Source: Brevundimonas vesicularis NBRC 12165 (GTDB taxonomy: Bacteria > Pseudomonadota > Alphaproteobacteria > Caulobacterales > Caulobacteraceae). From it: a DNA stretch of 64,000 bases. How positions within the stretch are numbered: the first letter of the stretch is position 1; each line of letters begins with the position of its first letter. The notes under the pieces were generated by a model. That model saw only the letters and a program-made list of their open reading frames with translations, had not been told where the DNA came from and did no database searches. The translations under genes and the position numbers were made by a program. The stretch lies in assembly GCF_001592205.1 (NCBI RefSeq), contig NZ_BCWM01000013.1, forward strand, positions 42,407 to 106,406, in the 5' to 3' direction. This document shows, piece after piece, positions 56,836-64,000 of the stretch.

Positions 56836-57339
56836 ATGACCCAGTCCCTGATCCTGCATCGCCGGGGCCTTCTAATGGGCGCCGGCGCGCTCGCCCTGTC
56901 CGCCTGTTCGCCTGAGACGTCCGAAGCCGGGGAGGGGCAGTATGCAGCCTCGCCCTATCGTCGGGTGTCCGATGCGGATTGGCGACGACGCTTGGGCGAC
57001 GCCTCCTGGCGCGTGATGCGGCACGAGGGGACGGAGCGTCCCTATTCCAGCCCGCTGAACGATCAGCACGCTCGCGGGACCTTCGTCTGCAAGGGCTGCG
57101 ATCTGCCGCTGTTCCGATCGCAGTGGAAGTTCGATTCCCACACCGGCTGGCCCAGCTTCTATGACGTGATCGCCGCCAATGTCGGCAAGAAGCGTGACCT
57201 GGCCATCGGCATTCCACGCACCGAATATCATTGCGCACGCTGCCTGGGACACCAGGGGCATGTGTTCGATGACGGTCCGCGTCCGACGGGGCTGCGCTAC
57301 TGCAACAACGGCGTGGCGCTGAAGTTCGTCTCGGCCTAG
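56836..57339 (+). CDS. msrB: Exported peptide-methionine (R)-S-oxide reductase MsrB
   Basis: Reduces methionine-R-sulfoxide in proteins. The 167-residue product has an N-terminal signal (HRRGLLMGAGALALSACS) with paired Arg and a lipobox-like LSAC. It is thus likely exported, perhaps Tat-dependent and lipidated. The MsrB domain has two zinc CxxC pairs (FVCKGCDLPLF and YHCARCLGHQGHVFDDGP), the HTGWPSFYD segment and the catalytic Cys in RYCNNGVALKF. RYCNN is close to the family RYCIN. Confidence 0.9.
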   Translation: MTQSLILHRRGLLMGAGALALSACSPETSEAGEGQYAASPYRRVSDADWRRRLGDASWRVMRHEGTERPYSSPLNDQHARGTFVCKGCDLPLFRSQWKFDSHTGWPSFYDVIAANVGKKRDLAIGIPRTEYHCARCLGHQGHVFDDGPRPTGLRYCNNGVALKFVSA

Positions 57340-57713
57340 GCGCGACGCGCGCGCACGGCTGAATCGACGGTCAGGCCGAAGATGACCGAGGCGATGATCA
57401 CCAGCAGCCCATAGTCGTGACCGACGAAGAATACGGGCGCGCAGGCCATGGCGATGACGATCAGTGGAAACAGTCCGGCCCAGACCGCCGTGCCCGGCGC
57501 GCTGACGTGGATCAGCGGCTGGGCGACTGGTCGTTTCATCACGCGCGCCATCCGTTCGTTGAGCAGGACAAAGGCGGCCGCGCAGATGACGGCCGAGATC
57601 ACATATTTGACCGTATTGCCCGGTTCTCCGAACAGGCTGGCCGTCATGATCAGCAGGATCAAGGCGACGCCTGTGCTGAGGGCGAGCAGGGCGTTGGGTT
57701 CGAGACGGTTCAA
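57336..57713 (-). CDS. Small membrane protein coupled to phaC
   Basis: A 125-residue protein with four predicted membrane helices: about residues 8-26, 31-48, 69-87 and 92-112. The TTG start at 57713 overlaps the phaC stop by four bases (TTGA), suggesting translational coupling. The frame is open upstream inside phaC but the sequence there is low-complexity and unlike a signal. No family is recognised. Its 3' end overlaps msrB by four bases. Confidence 0.65.
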   Translation of the reverse strand: MNRLEPNALLALSTGVALILLIMTASLFGEPGNTVKYVISAVICAAAFVLLNERMARVMKRPVAQPLIHVSAPGTAVWAGLFPLIVIAMACAPVFFVGHDYGLLVIIASVIFGLTVDSAVRARRA

Positions 57714-59650
57714 GACTTCACTTTCACATAGCTGCCCGGCGCCGGCTCGATGGGCTTGAGTGGGCCCTTGGCGGGGTCGCGGGCGGGGATTTGAGCGCCG
57801 GAACGCGCGCCGAGCCAGGCCGACCAATGCTCCCACCAGCTGCCGGGATGTTCGACGGCGTCAGCCTGCCATTCGGCCAAGGTTGCGGGCAGGGCAGGGT
57901 TGGTCCAGTGCTGATACTTCTTTGCGGCGGGGGCGTTGATGACGCCGGCGATGTGACCTGACCCGGCCAAGGTGAAGGTCACATCCTTGCCGCCAAACAG
58001 TTTGGCGGACCGGTAGACCGAGTTCATCGGCGCGATGTGATCCTCTCGGCTGGCCTGGAAATAGAGCGGGATCTCGACCTTCGACAGGTCCGCCGTCAGG
58101 CCGCCGATCTCGAACCGCCCCTTGGCCAGGGCGTTGGCCCCATACATCTGACGCAGATAGTCCAGATGCAGCGCCTTGGGCATGCGCGTCTGGTCGGCGT
58201 TCCAGAACAGCAGGTCGAAGGCGGGCGGATCCTTGCCCAGCAGATAGTTGCTGATGAAGAAGGACCAGATCAGGTCGTTGGACCGCAGCGCGTTGAATGT
58301 TTCCGCCATGGCTGCGCCCGGCAAGACGCCGCCCGCCGCATCCATCTGACGCTCGATCTCGGCGATCCAGTGTTCGTCGGTGAACAGCAGCAGGTCGCCG
58401 GCCTCGGCGAAGTCATGTTGAGCGGCGAAGAAGGTGGCGGCGGCGATGCGCTTGTCGCCCTTGGCCGCCATATGCGCCAGACCAGCGCCAAGCAGGGTGC
58501 CGCCGATGCAATATCCCACGGCATTCAGTTGCTTGGTTCCCGCCTGCTCCAGAGTCTTCTCGACCGCGCGATAGATGCCCTTTTCCAGATAGTCGTCGAA
58601 GCCGAGGCCGGCCTTGTCCTTGTCCGGATTGACCCAGGAACAGACGAAGACCGTGAAGCCCTGAGCCGACAGCCAGCCGATCAGCGAGTTCGCCGGCTGC
58701 AGATCCATGATGTAGAATTTGTTGATCCAGGGCGGGAAGATCAGCAGCGGGATTTCGTGCTGGGTCTCGGTCGTCGGCGCGTATTGGATCAGTTCGAACA
58801 ACTCATCGCGCCAGACGACCTGGCCCGGCGCCGTGGCGACGTTCTCGCCGACGACGAACTTGCCGTAATCGGCCTGGCTGATGCGCAGCGATCCGCCGCC
58901 ACGTTCAAGATCCGCGGCGAAGTTCTGCATGCCCTTCACCAGCGATTCGCCGCTGGTTTCCGCCAAGGCCTTCAGCGCGACGGGGTTGGAGGCCAAAAAG
59001 TTCGACGGCGAGAAGGCGTCTGTCAGCAGGCGGGTGAAGAATTGCGCGCGACGTTTGAGCGTCGGATCGACGTCCTCGACCCCGGCGATCAGGCCGTTCA
59101 TCCAGTCTGACGTCAGCAGATAGGATCGCCGCATCATGTCGAACATGGGGTTTTCGGACCAAGCCGGGTCCTTGAACCGCTTGTCGACCGGGGCGGGATC
59201 GGGCGCCTCGCCGGCCGCCTGACGCGCCGTCGATGACCAGAGCTGCATATAGCGGCCAAACAGGTCGGCCTGGGCCTGAATCATCTTGTCGGGCTGGGCG
59301 GCCAGGCTGGTCATGACTGACGTCATGGCCGGCGCGACGTTGAAGGGATCGGCGGAAAGGGCGGCCGGCCGATCGGCCTGGGTCAGCGCCGCCTCGGCGA
59401 TCGCGCTCTGGGCCATCATGGCCGCCTTGGCCAGATTCATCGACAGGGTTTCGATCACCTCGGCCTGGTTGGACGCTGGTGCGGTCGGTTCAGGCGTCGG
59501 CTCCGCATGGGTTTCAGAGGCGGCCTCCCGCGTTTCGGCAGGTTTCGACCTGGGCTGGCGAGGCGGGCGGGGCTTGGCGGACGTCGGACGTCCGGCTTTG
59601 CGTGCGGGGCGATCGGGGGCGTCCGCCGGCGTTCTGGGAGTCTTGGCCAT
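57710..59650 (-). CDS. phaC: Class I poly(3-hydroxyalkanoate) synthase
   Basis: Polymerises 3-hydroxybutyryl-CoA into PHB granules. The 646-residue protein has a disordered Lys/Pro/Ala-rich N-terminus (about 60 residues), then the PhaC N-domain. The alpha/beta hydrolase domain has the catalytic Cys in VGYCIGGTLLGAGL (lipase-box-like), Asp in ASREDHIAPMNSVYRSA and His in LAGSGHIAGVINAP. LIFPPWINKFYIMDL is a class I hallmark. ATG 59650 with AGGA is preferred over upstream ATGs. The leader has a 7-bp hairpin. Confidence 0.95.
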   Translation of the reverse strand: MAKTPRTPADAPDRPARKAGRPTSAKPRPPRQPRSKPAETREAASETHAEPTPEPTAPASNQAEVIETLSMNLAKAAMMAQSAIAEAALTQADRPAALSADPFNVAPAMTSVMTSLAAQPDKMIQAQADLFGRYMQLWSSTARQAAGEAPDPAPVDKRFKDPAWSENPMFDMMRRSYLLTSDWMNGLIAGVEDVDPTLKRRAQFFTRLLTDAFSPSNFLASNPVALKALAETSGESLVKGMQNFAADLERGGGSLRISQADYGKFVVGENVATAPGQVVWRDELFELIQYAPTTETQHEIPLLIFPPWINKFYIMDLQPANSLIGWLSAQGFTVFVCSWVNPDKDKAGLGFDDYLEKGIYRAVEKTLEQAGTKQLNAVGYCIGGTLLGAGLAHMAAKGDKRIAAATFFAAQHDFAEAGDLLLFTDEHWIAEIERQMDAAGGVLPGAAMAETFNALRSNDLIWSFFISNYLLGKDPPAFDLLFWNADQTRMPKALHLDYLRQMYGANALAKGRFEIGGLTADLSKVEIPLYFQASREDHIAPMNSVYRSAKLFGGKDVTFTLAGSGHIAGVINAPAAKKYQHWTNPALPATLAEWQADAVEHPGSWWEHWSAWLGARSGAQIPARDPAKGPLKPIEPAPGSYVKVKS

Positions 59651-59677
59651 GATCGTCCTTCGCGCTTCCGGCGTCAG

Positions 59678-59696
59678 AGGGCGGTTCATCCGCCCT
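59678..59696. promoter_or_regulatory. Inverted repeat in the phaC leader
   Basis: AGGGCGG (59678-59684), loop TTCAT, CCGCCCT (59690-59696): a perfect 7-bp palindrome 27 bases upstream of phaC and 38 bases upstream of the divergent lipoprotein gene. It may be an operator or leader hairpin. Confidence 0.4.
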
Positions 59697-59734
59697 TCCG
59701 CGCACCGCGATGATGGCATAAGACCATCAAGGAA

Positions 59735-60184
59735 ATGAACGCGTCGCACTCGAAAAAGATGATCCTGATCGCCGCAGTCGCGATCGCGACGCCATTGAGC
59801 GGCTGTATCGGCGCATCCGGCTCGAAGACGGAGGCTGTCTCGCCGCTGGCGCCGCGTATCCAGGAACTGGTCGACGCCAATCGGCGCTATCCGCGCTGGG
59901 AAGACTTTCCGGCAGCGCCGACCGATCTGCCGCCGGTCACTCAGGTCGCGTCAAATGTGCAGCGTCTCCAAGGCGACAGCGCGACGCTGACCAGCGAGAT
60001 CGCACGCATCTACTGGACGCTCGGCGACGCCGAGGCGCTCGCCGCCGAAACACGCGCGGCCGTGAACGCCGTTCCGGTGTCGCCCGACGCCGTCCGGACC
60101 CAGGCGGATATCGAGGCCTTCGCTCAAAGCCTGCGTGATAGGGCCAAGGCTCCGCCGCCGCTCGACCGTCGCCCGGCGCGATGA
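59735..60184 (+). CDS. Small lipoprotein of unknown function
   Basis: A 149-residue protein with a lipoprotein signal ending PLSGC (Cys at about residue 24). The mature part includes RIQELVDANRRYPRWEDFPAAPTDLPPV and a helical segment with LTSEIARIYWTLGDAEALAAETRAAV. No family is assigned. ATG 59735 has AAGGA very close; ATG 59759 would also keep the signal. It lies between phaC and recJ. Confidence 0.7.
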   Translation: MNASHSKKMILIAAVAIATPLSGCIGASGSKTEAVSPLAPRIQELVDANRRYPRWEDFPAAPTDLPPVTQVASNVQRLQGDSATLTSEIARIYWTLGDAEALAAETRAAVNAVPVSPDAVRTQADIEAFAQSLRDRAKAPPPLDRRPAR

Positions 60185-60223
60185 GCGGTCGCGCGGGAGG
60201 CAGAATCCCGCGATAATACGCTG

Positions 60224-62035
60224 ATGGCAGACGACAGCGGCGCAAAGACACTGAACGCATTCCTCGGCGTGTCTCGATCCCTGTCCGGGCGCGCCTGGCG
60301 TCAACGTCCGGCCGACGCCGCAACGACGCGCGCGCACATGCAAACCCTGAACCTGGAAGAACCGCTGGCCCGAGCCTTGGCCTCGCGGGGCGTACGCGCC
60401 GACCAGGGCCAAGATTTCCTTACCCCGACCCTGCGCGCCCTGTTTCCCGACCCGTCCAGCTTTATGGGTATGGACGCAGCGGCCGATGCGATCCTGAACG
60501 CGTTACAGGCCAAGGCGAACATTCATGTGTTCGCCGACTACGACGTGGACGGCGCCTCAAGCGCGGCGCTGCTGATGCGTTGGTTTCGGGCGATGGGCCA
60601 CGAACTGTCGATCTATGTCCCCGACCGTCTGACCGAAGGTTACGGCCCAAGCGCCAAGGCCTTCGACACGTTGAAGGCGTCGGGCGCCGATCTGGTCATT
60701 ACCGTGGATTGCGGCGCGGCGGCGAACGAAGCCCTGGCCCATGCGGCCGCCATCGCCCTTAACGTCGTCGTTATCGATCACCACCTGATGCGCAGCGAGC
60801 CGCCGACGGCGTTGGCGGTCGTCAACCCAAACCGGCCGGGCTGCAACTCGGGTCAAGGAAATCTGGCGGCGGCGGGCGTTGTCTTCGTGCTTCTAGCAGC
60901 GCTGAACCGGGAGGGGCGGCGGCGGGGCCTGTTCGCCGAGAGGGTCGAGCCGGACATTCGTCAGTGGCTGGATCTGGCGGCCCTGGGCGCCATCTGCGAC
61001 GTGACCGGCCTGACCGGCTTCAATCGCGCGCTGACCGGCCTTGGTCTGAAGGTCATGAGCGACTGGCGCAATCCGGGTCTGCGGGCGCTGTTGGCGGCGG
61101 CCGGCGCCGAACCGGGACCGGCCAAGAGCAATCACGCCGGTTTCATCCTGGGACCGCGCATCAATGCGGGAGGACGCATCGGTCGCTCCGACCTCGGCGC
61201 ACGGCTGCTGTCGACGGACGACCCGGCCGAGGCGGAGGCCCTGGCGATCGAACTCGATGCACTGAATCTCTCGCGGCGCGATGTGGAGCGGGCCGTCACC
61301 GACGCCGCCGTTCGTCGGGTCGAGGCGACCGGCGCCCATGCCGACGAAAGCGCCGTCGTCGTGGTCGCGGGCGAAGACTGGCATCCAGGCGTCGTCGGGA
61401 TCGTCGCCGGCCGGCTTCGCGAACGCTGGCGCAAGCCGGTGATCGTCATCGGCGTCGATCCCGTCACCGGTCTCGGAAAGGGCTCAGGCCGGTCCCAGCC
61501 AGGCATGAACTTGGGACGCGCGATCCAGGCGGCCTGGGAGAGCGGTATCCTTCTCGCTGGCGGCGGTCATGCCATGGCGGCAGGCCTGACGATGGACGGT
61601 GCGCGCGTGTCCGAGCTGACCGCCTTCCTGAACGCTAAACTTGCCACCGAAAGGGTCGAAGCTGTCGCACACGATGTGCTGGAGATCGACGCGCTGATCG
61701 ACCCGGCGGCGGCGACGCGCGATCTGCTCGAATCGTTCGAGCGTCTGGCCCCATTCGGCCCCGCCAACCCTGAACCCAGCTTCGCCCTGAGCGGCGTTCA
61801 AGCCCGCGAACCCGTCGCCATGAATGGCGGTCACGTGCGGTGCCGGCTGGTCGGTCCGGATGGCGCTTCGGTCAAGGCCATCGCCTGGCGCTGCGCCGAT
61901 CTGCCGACGGGCCAGGCCTTGCTGTCGGGGCAGGGCGGGCTGAGCATTGTGGGCCGGCTGAAGGCTGATGACTGGAATGGCCGCAAGGGCGTGCAGTTCG
62001 AGATCGAGGATGTCGCCGATCCTCGAATGATCTGA
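60224..62035 (+). CDS. recJ: Single-stranded-DNA-specific exonuclease RecJ
   Basis: 5'-3' ssDNA exonuclease for recombination and mismatch repair. The 603-residue protein has the DHH-family motifs HVFADYDVDGASSAALLM, LVITVDCGAA, and VVVIDHHLMRSEPPTAL. The DHHA1 segment shows HPGVVGIVAGRLRERWRKPVIVI and GSGRSQPGMNLG, with GGGHAMAAGLTM near the C-terminus. A 7-bp hairpin (60192-60212) precedes the start. Slightly longer than the minimal family length at the N-terminus. Confidence 0.95.
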   Translation: MADDSGAKTLNAFLGVSRSLSGRAWRQRPADAATTRAHMQTLNLEEPLARALASRGVRADQGQDFLTPTLRALFPDPSSFMGMDAAADAILNALQAKANIHVFADYDVDGASSAALLMRWFRAMGHELSIYVPDRLTEGYGPSAKAFDTLKASGADLVITVDCGAAANEALAHAAAIALNVVVIDHHLMRSEPPTALAVVNPNRPGCNSGQGNLAAAGVVFVLLAALNREGRRRGLFAERVEPDIRQWLDLAALGAICDVTGLTGFNRALTGLGLKVMSDWRNPGLRALLAAAGAEPGPAKSNHAGFILGPRINAGGRIGRSDLGARLLSTDDPAEAEALAIELDALNLSRRDVERAVTDAAVRRVEATGAHADESAVVVVAGEDWHPGVVGIVAGRLRERWRKPVIVIGVDPVTGLGKGSGRSQPGMNLGRAIQAAWESGILLAGGGHAMAAGLTMDGARVSELTAFLNAKLATERVEAVAHDVLEIDALIDPAAATRDLLESFERLAPFGPANPEPSFALSGVQAREPVAMNGGHVRCRLVGPDGASVKAIAWRCADLPTGQALLSGQGGLSIVGRLKADDWNGRKGVQFEIEDVADPRMI

Positions 62036-62065
62036 CGGCGGCTCCAAAAAACTGAAAATCCACGC

Positions 62066-62094
62066 TTGCACCGCTCCGAGGGCGCGGCTATATC
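62066..62094 (+). promoter_or_regulatory. Promoter of tRNA-Glu
   Basis: TTGCAC (62066-62071), 17-base spacer, TATATC (62089-62094), 19 bases before the tRNA start. It matches the same pattern as the tRNA-Pro promoter. Confidence 0.65.
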
Positions 62095-62113
62095 GCCGGC
62101 TCTCCCGCGCAGC

Positions 62114-62188
62114 GGTCCCTTCGTCTATCGGTTAGGACGTCAGGTTTTCAACCTGAAAAGAGGGGTTCGACTCCCCTAGGGACTGCCA
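62114..62188 (+). tRNA. tRNA-Glu (anticodon TTC)
   Basis: A 75-nucleotide cloverleaf. The acceptor GGTCCCT pairs with AGGGACT (first pair G-T), the anticodon loop is TTTTCAA with TTC at 62147-62149, the T-arm is AGGGG-TTCGACT-CCCCT, and the encoded CCA ends at 62188. It is the substrate of GltX, encoded in the same window. Confidence 0.96.
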
Positions 62189-62336
62189 CGCGGGCAGTAT
62201 TATGGTTGAGCCTTTGAGGCTCCCGAGAAAAGGCTTAACTCAGATTGCGGACGAAACTGGCGGTCATTCGCCGGTGCCAACGATGCGCGTCTGTATTCCC
62301 CCAAACGCAAGCTTCTGCATAGGCGCGCATTTTCCG

Positions 62337-62408
62337 CTTTTCAAAATTTCGCGGAACGGTGTTAAATATAAAACGAGTCCGCTGGAGGCGCGGGCGGGGG
62401 TTTTTTAA
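62337..62408 (+). promoter_or_regulatory. AT-rich leader ahead of the cold-shock gene
   Basis: This short stretch contains TTTTCAAAATTTC and TTAAATATAAAA, unusual in a genome of this GC content, followed by a G-rich run and TTTTTTAA right before the GTG start. Cold-shock mRNAs often have structured or AT-rich leaders. No exact promoter hexamers were found. Confidence 0.4.
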
Positions 62409-62948
<540 letters not shown>

Positions 62949-62969
62949 TCGAGCGCCCAGGAGAGGCGT

Positions 62970-63449
62970 ATGTTCAAGGCGACAAGACGTTTTGCAATGG
63001 CGGGGCTTATTATGCTCGCGCTCGCTGGATGCGCGGCCAAGGCGCCGGTCGGCCCAAATGGCGAGCCGCTGCAGAAGCTGGCCGTCGTGACGACGTCGGG
63101 CGAGCATCAGTTCTGGGTCGAGATCGCCGACGAAGAGCCCGAACGCCAAAGGGGGCTGATGTTCCGTCCGCCGCTCGAGGCCGACCGCGGGATGCTGTTC
63201 CAATGGCCGGGCGAAGCGCCGCGCGAGCAAAGCTTCTGGATGCGCAACACGCCCAGTTCGCTGGACATTCTGTATATCGATCCACAGGGCCGGATCGTCT
63301 CCATCGCTTCGCACGCCACGCCTTTCTCCGAGGCGCCGATCCCTTCCAATGGCGCCGCCAACGGCGTCTTGGAACTGCGGGCAGGGCGGGCGGCCGAAAT
63401 CAACGCCAAGCCCGGCGACAAAGTTTTGCATCCTTATTTCAAGCCTTGA
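62970..63449 (+). CDS. DUF192 lipoprotein
   Basis: A 159-residue protein with a lipoprotein signal ending LALAGC (Cys at about residue 21). The DUF192 domain follows: [51 protein letters not shown] and [23 protein letters not shown]. These are the usual conserved strands of the family, whose function is unknown. GGAGAGG precedes the ATG. Its stop is immediately followed by the tRNA-Pro promoter. Confidence 0.88.
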   Translation: MFKATRRFAMAGLIMLALAGCAAKAPVGPNGEPLQKLAVVTTSGEHQFWVEIADEEPERQRGLMFRPPLEADRGMLFQWPGEAPREQSFWMRNTPSSLDILYIDPQGRIVSIASHATPFSEAPIPSNGAANGVLELRAGRAAEINAKPGDKVLHPYFKP

Positions 63450-63450
63450 T

Positions 63451-63479
63451 TGCGGATCGCGTCGCGAAGTGCCAATAGA
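63451..63479 (+). promoter_or_regulatory. Promoter of tRNA-Pro(TGG)
   Basis: TTGCGG (63451-63456), 17-base spacer, CAATAG (63474-63479), 15 bases before the tRNA. The -10 is weaker than at the other two tRNA genes. Confidence 0.5.
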
Positions 63480-63494
63480 GCGCTCCGTTCGGTC

Positions 63495-63571
<77 letters not shown>

Positions 63572-63609
63572 ACGGAAGGCCGCTGGATCATATGTCCGGC
63601 GCGCGTTAT

Positions 63610-63630
63610 GGCAGGGTCACAGGCCCTGCC
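63610..63630 (+). terminator. Hairpin between tRNA-Pro(TGG) and the complex I subunit gene
   Basis: GGCAGGG (63610-63616), loop TCACAGG, CCCTGCC (63624-63630): a perfect 7-bp stem 18 bases before the next ATG. No T-run, so it may be a leader hairpin or a weak terminator. Confidence 0.4.
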
Positions 63631-63648
63631 GTCACTGAGGATTTCGCC

Positions 63649-63954
63649 ATGTTGGCTCGCATCTACCGCCCGGCCAAAACTGCGATGCAGTCGGGCAAGG
63701 CCAAGAGCCGCGACTGGCGGCTGGAATTCGAACCGGCGTCGGCGCGCACCATCGATCCGCTGATGGGCTGGACCAGCTCCACCGACATGAACGGCCAGGT
63801 TCGGCTGAGCTTCGAATCGAAGGAAGAAGCGATCGAATATGCCGAACGTCACGGCATCGCCTTCCGTTTGCACGAGCCGAACGATCCGCCGGTGATCATC
63901 AAGGCCTATGCCGACAATTTCGCCACCAACCGCAAACAGTCCTGGACGCACTGA
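63649..63954 (+). CDS. NADH dehydrogenase accessory subunit, NDUFS4-like
   Basis: A 101-residue protein of the ETC complex I conserved-region family (mitochondrial 18 kDa/NDUFS4 homologue), an accessory subunit typical of Alphaproteobacteria. It has ARIYRPAKTAMQSGKAKSRDWRLEFEP, DPLMGWTSSTDMNGQVRLSF and EAIEYAERHGIAFRLHEP, all diagnostic. GAGG lies 8 bases before ATG 63649; a longer upstream frame crosses the hairpin and is unlikely. Confidence 0.92.
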   Translation: MLARIYRPAKTAMQSGKAKSRDWRLEFEPASARTIDPLMGWTSSTDMNGQVRLSFESKEEAIEYAERHGIAFRLHEPNDPPVIIKAYADNFATNRKQSWTH

Positions 63955-63973
63955 CGCCTGACGTCTTGCCAGA

Positions 63974-64000
63974 GCGCCCATAGCTCAACCGGATAGAGCA
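63974..64000 (+). tRNA. tRNA, 5' part only (probably tRNA-Arg)
   Basis: GCGCCCA followed by TAGCTCAACCGGATAGAGCA is a tRNA acceptor strand and D-arm cut by the right edge. The sequence resembles bacterial tRNA-Arg 5' halves, but the anticodon is outside the window. Confidence 0.75.

Noticed and set aside
62208..62222. Terminator after tRNA-Glu (GAGCCT-TTG-AGGCTC)
   Set aside because: A 6-bp stem with a 3-base loop and no T-run; too weak to call.

Overview
This window is a high-GC, densely packed stretch of a Caulobacterales chromosome, most likely Brevundimonas or a close relative. The identification is inference from protein content and gene order. It rests on lpxI in place of lpxH, Alphaproteobacteria-type LexA boxes (GTTC/GAAC with a 7-base spacer), the one-step 5-aminolevulinate synthase HemA, an ihfA-merR-tRNA-Pro block and an unlinked motB. 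There is no sign of insertion sequences, phage, CRISPR or rRNA. Nearly all of it is core genome, with about 70 protein genes, three complete tRNAs and one tRNA cut by the right edge.

Layout. 1-3.7 kb: 3' part of a lipid A operon (lpxD, fabZ, lpxA, lpxI, lpxB) with stop/start overlaps, then a FUSC membrane protein and a shared terminator facing gltA. 4.7-10.5 kb: gltA and gltX (minus), comEC (plus), and lexA (minus) with two LexA operators. 10.5-16.6 kb: trpC-trpD-trpG and, beyond a small plus-strand gene, trpE-ppiD (all minus). 16.8-20.1 kb: tpiA, secG, pyrG and an unlisted 54-residue membrane ORF. 20-26.5 kb (minus): a Met/His-rich outer-membrane-type protein with a small Cys/His/Met exported protein, a GNAT enzyme, an oligopeptidase B-like peptidase and an acyl-CoA dehydrogenase. 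26.6-35.1 kb: cytochrome b561, tsaC, a patatin-like lipase, 3-hydroxybutyrate dehydrogenase, yaaA, arginyl/leucyl-tRNA-protein transferase, motB, a beta-hydroxyacid dehydrogenase, a second GNAT and hemB.

35.2-44.3 kb (plus): a lipoprotein-anchored methyltransferase-like protein, hemA behind a Fur-like palindrome, glyA, nrdR, and a riboflavin block (reductase-only ribD, ribE, ribB with a decayed RibA domain, ribH) running into nusB and thiL. 44.4-51.4 kb: proton-pumping pyrophosphatase, bamE, a Cbp3-type chaperone, a DUF177 protein, plsX, fabH, ihfA, a MerR regulator and tRNA-Pro(GGG). 51.5-55.8 kb: two small membrane proteins, ctaA, a PhoX-like DUF839 protein, rplM and rpsI. 55.8-64 kb: argC, an exported msrB, phaC with a coupled small membrane protein, a lipoprotein, recJ, tRNA-Glu, a double cold-shock protein, a DUF192 lipoprotein, tRNA-Pro(TGG), a complex I 18 kDa-type subunit and the start of another tRNA.

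Common themes are envelope biogenesis (lipid A, phospholipid, BamE, SecG), tetrapyrrole/heme (hemA, hemB, ctaA), flavin, tryptophan and PHB metabolism. I found no convincing new defence or mobile system. The most interesting leads are small or subtle: the putative metal-binding cassette, the exported methyltransferase-like lipoprotein, the incomplete riboflavin pathway, two short uncharacterised ORFs, several TTG-started essential genes, and a set of promoter/operator motifs readable directly from the sequence.
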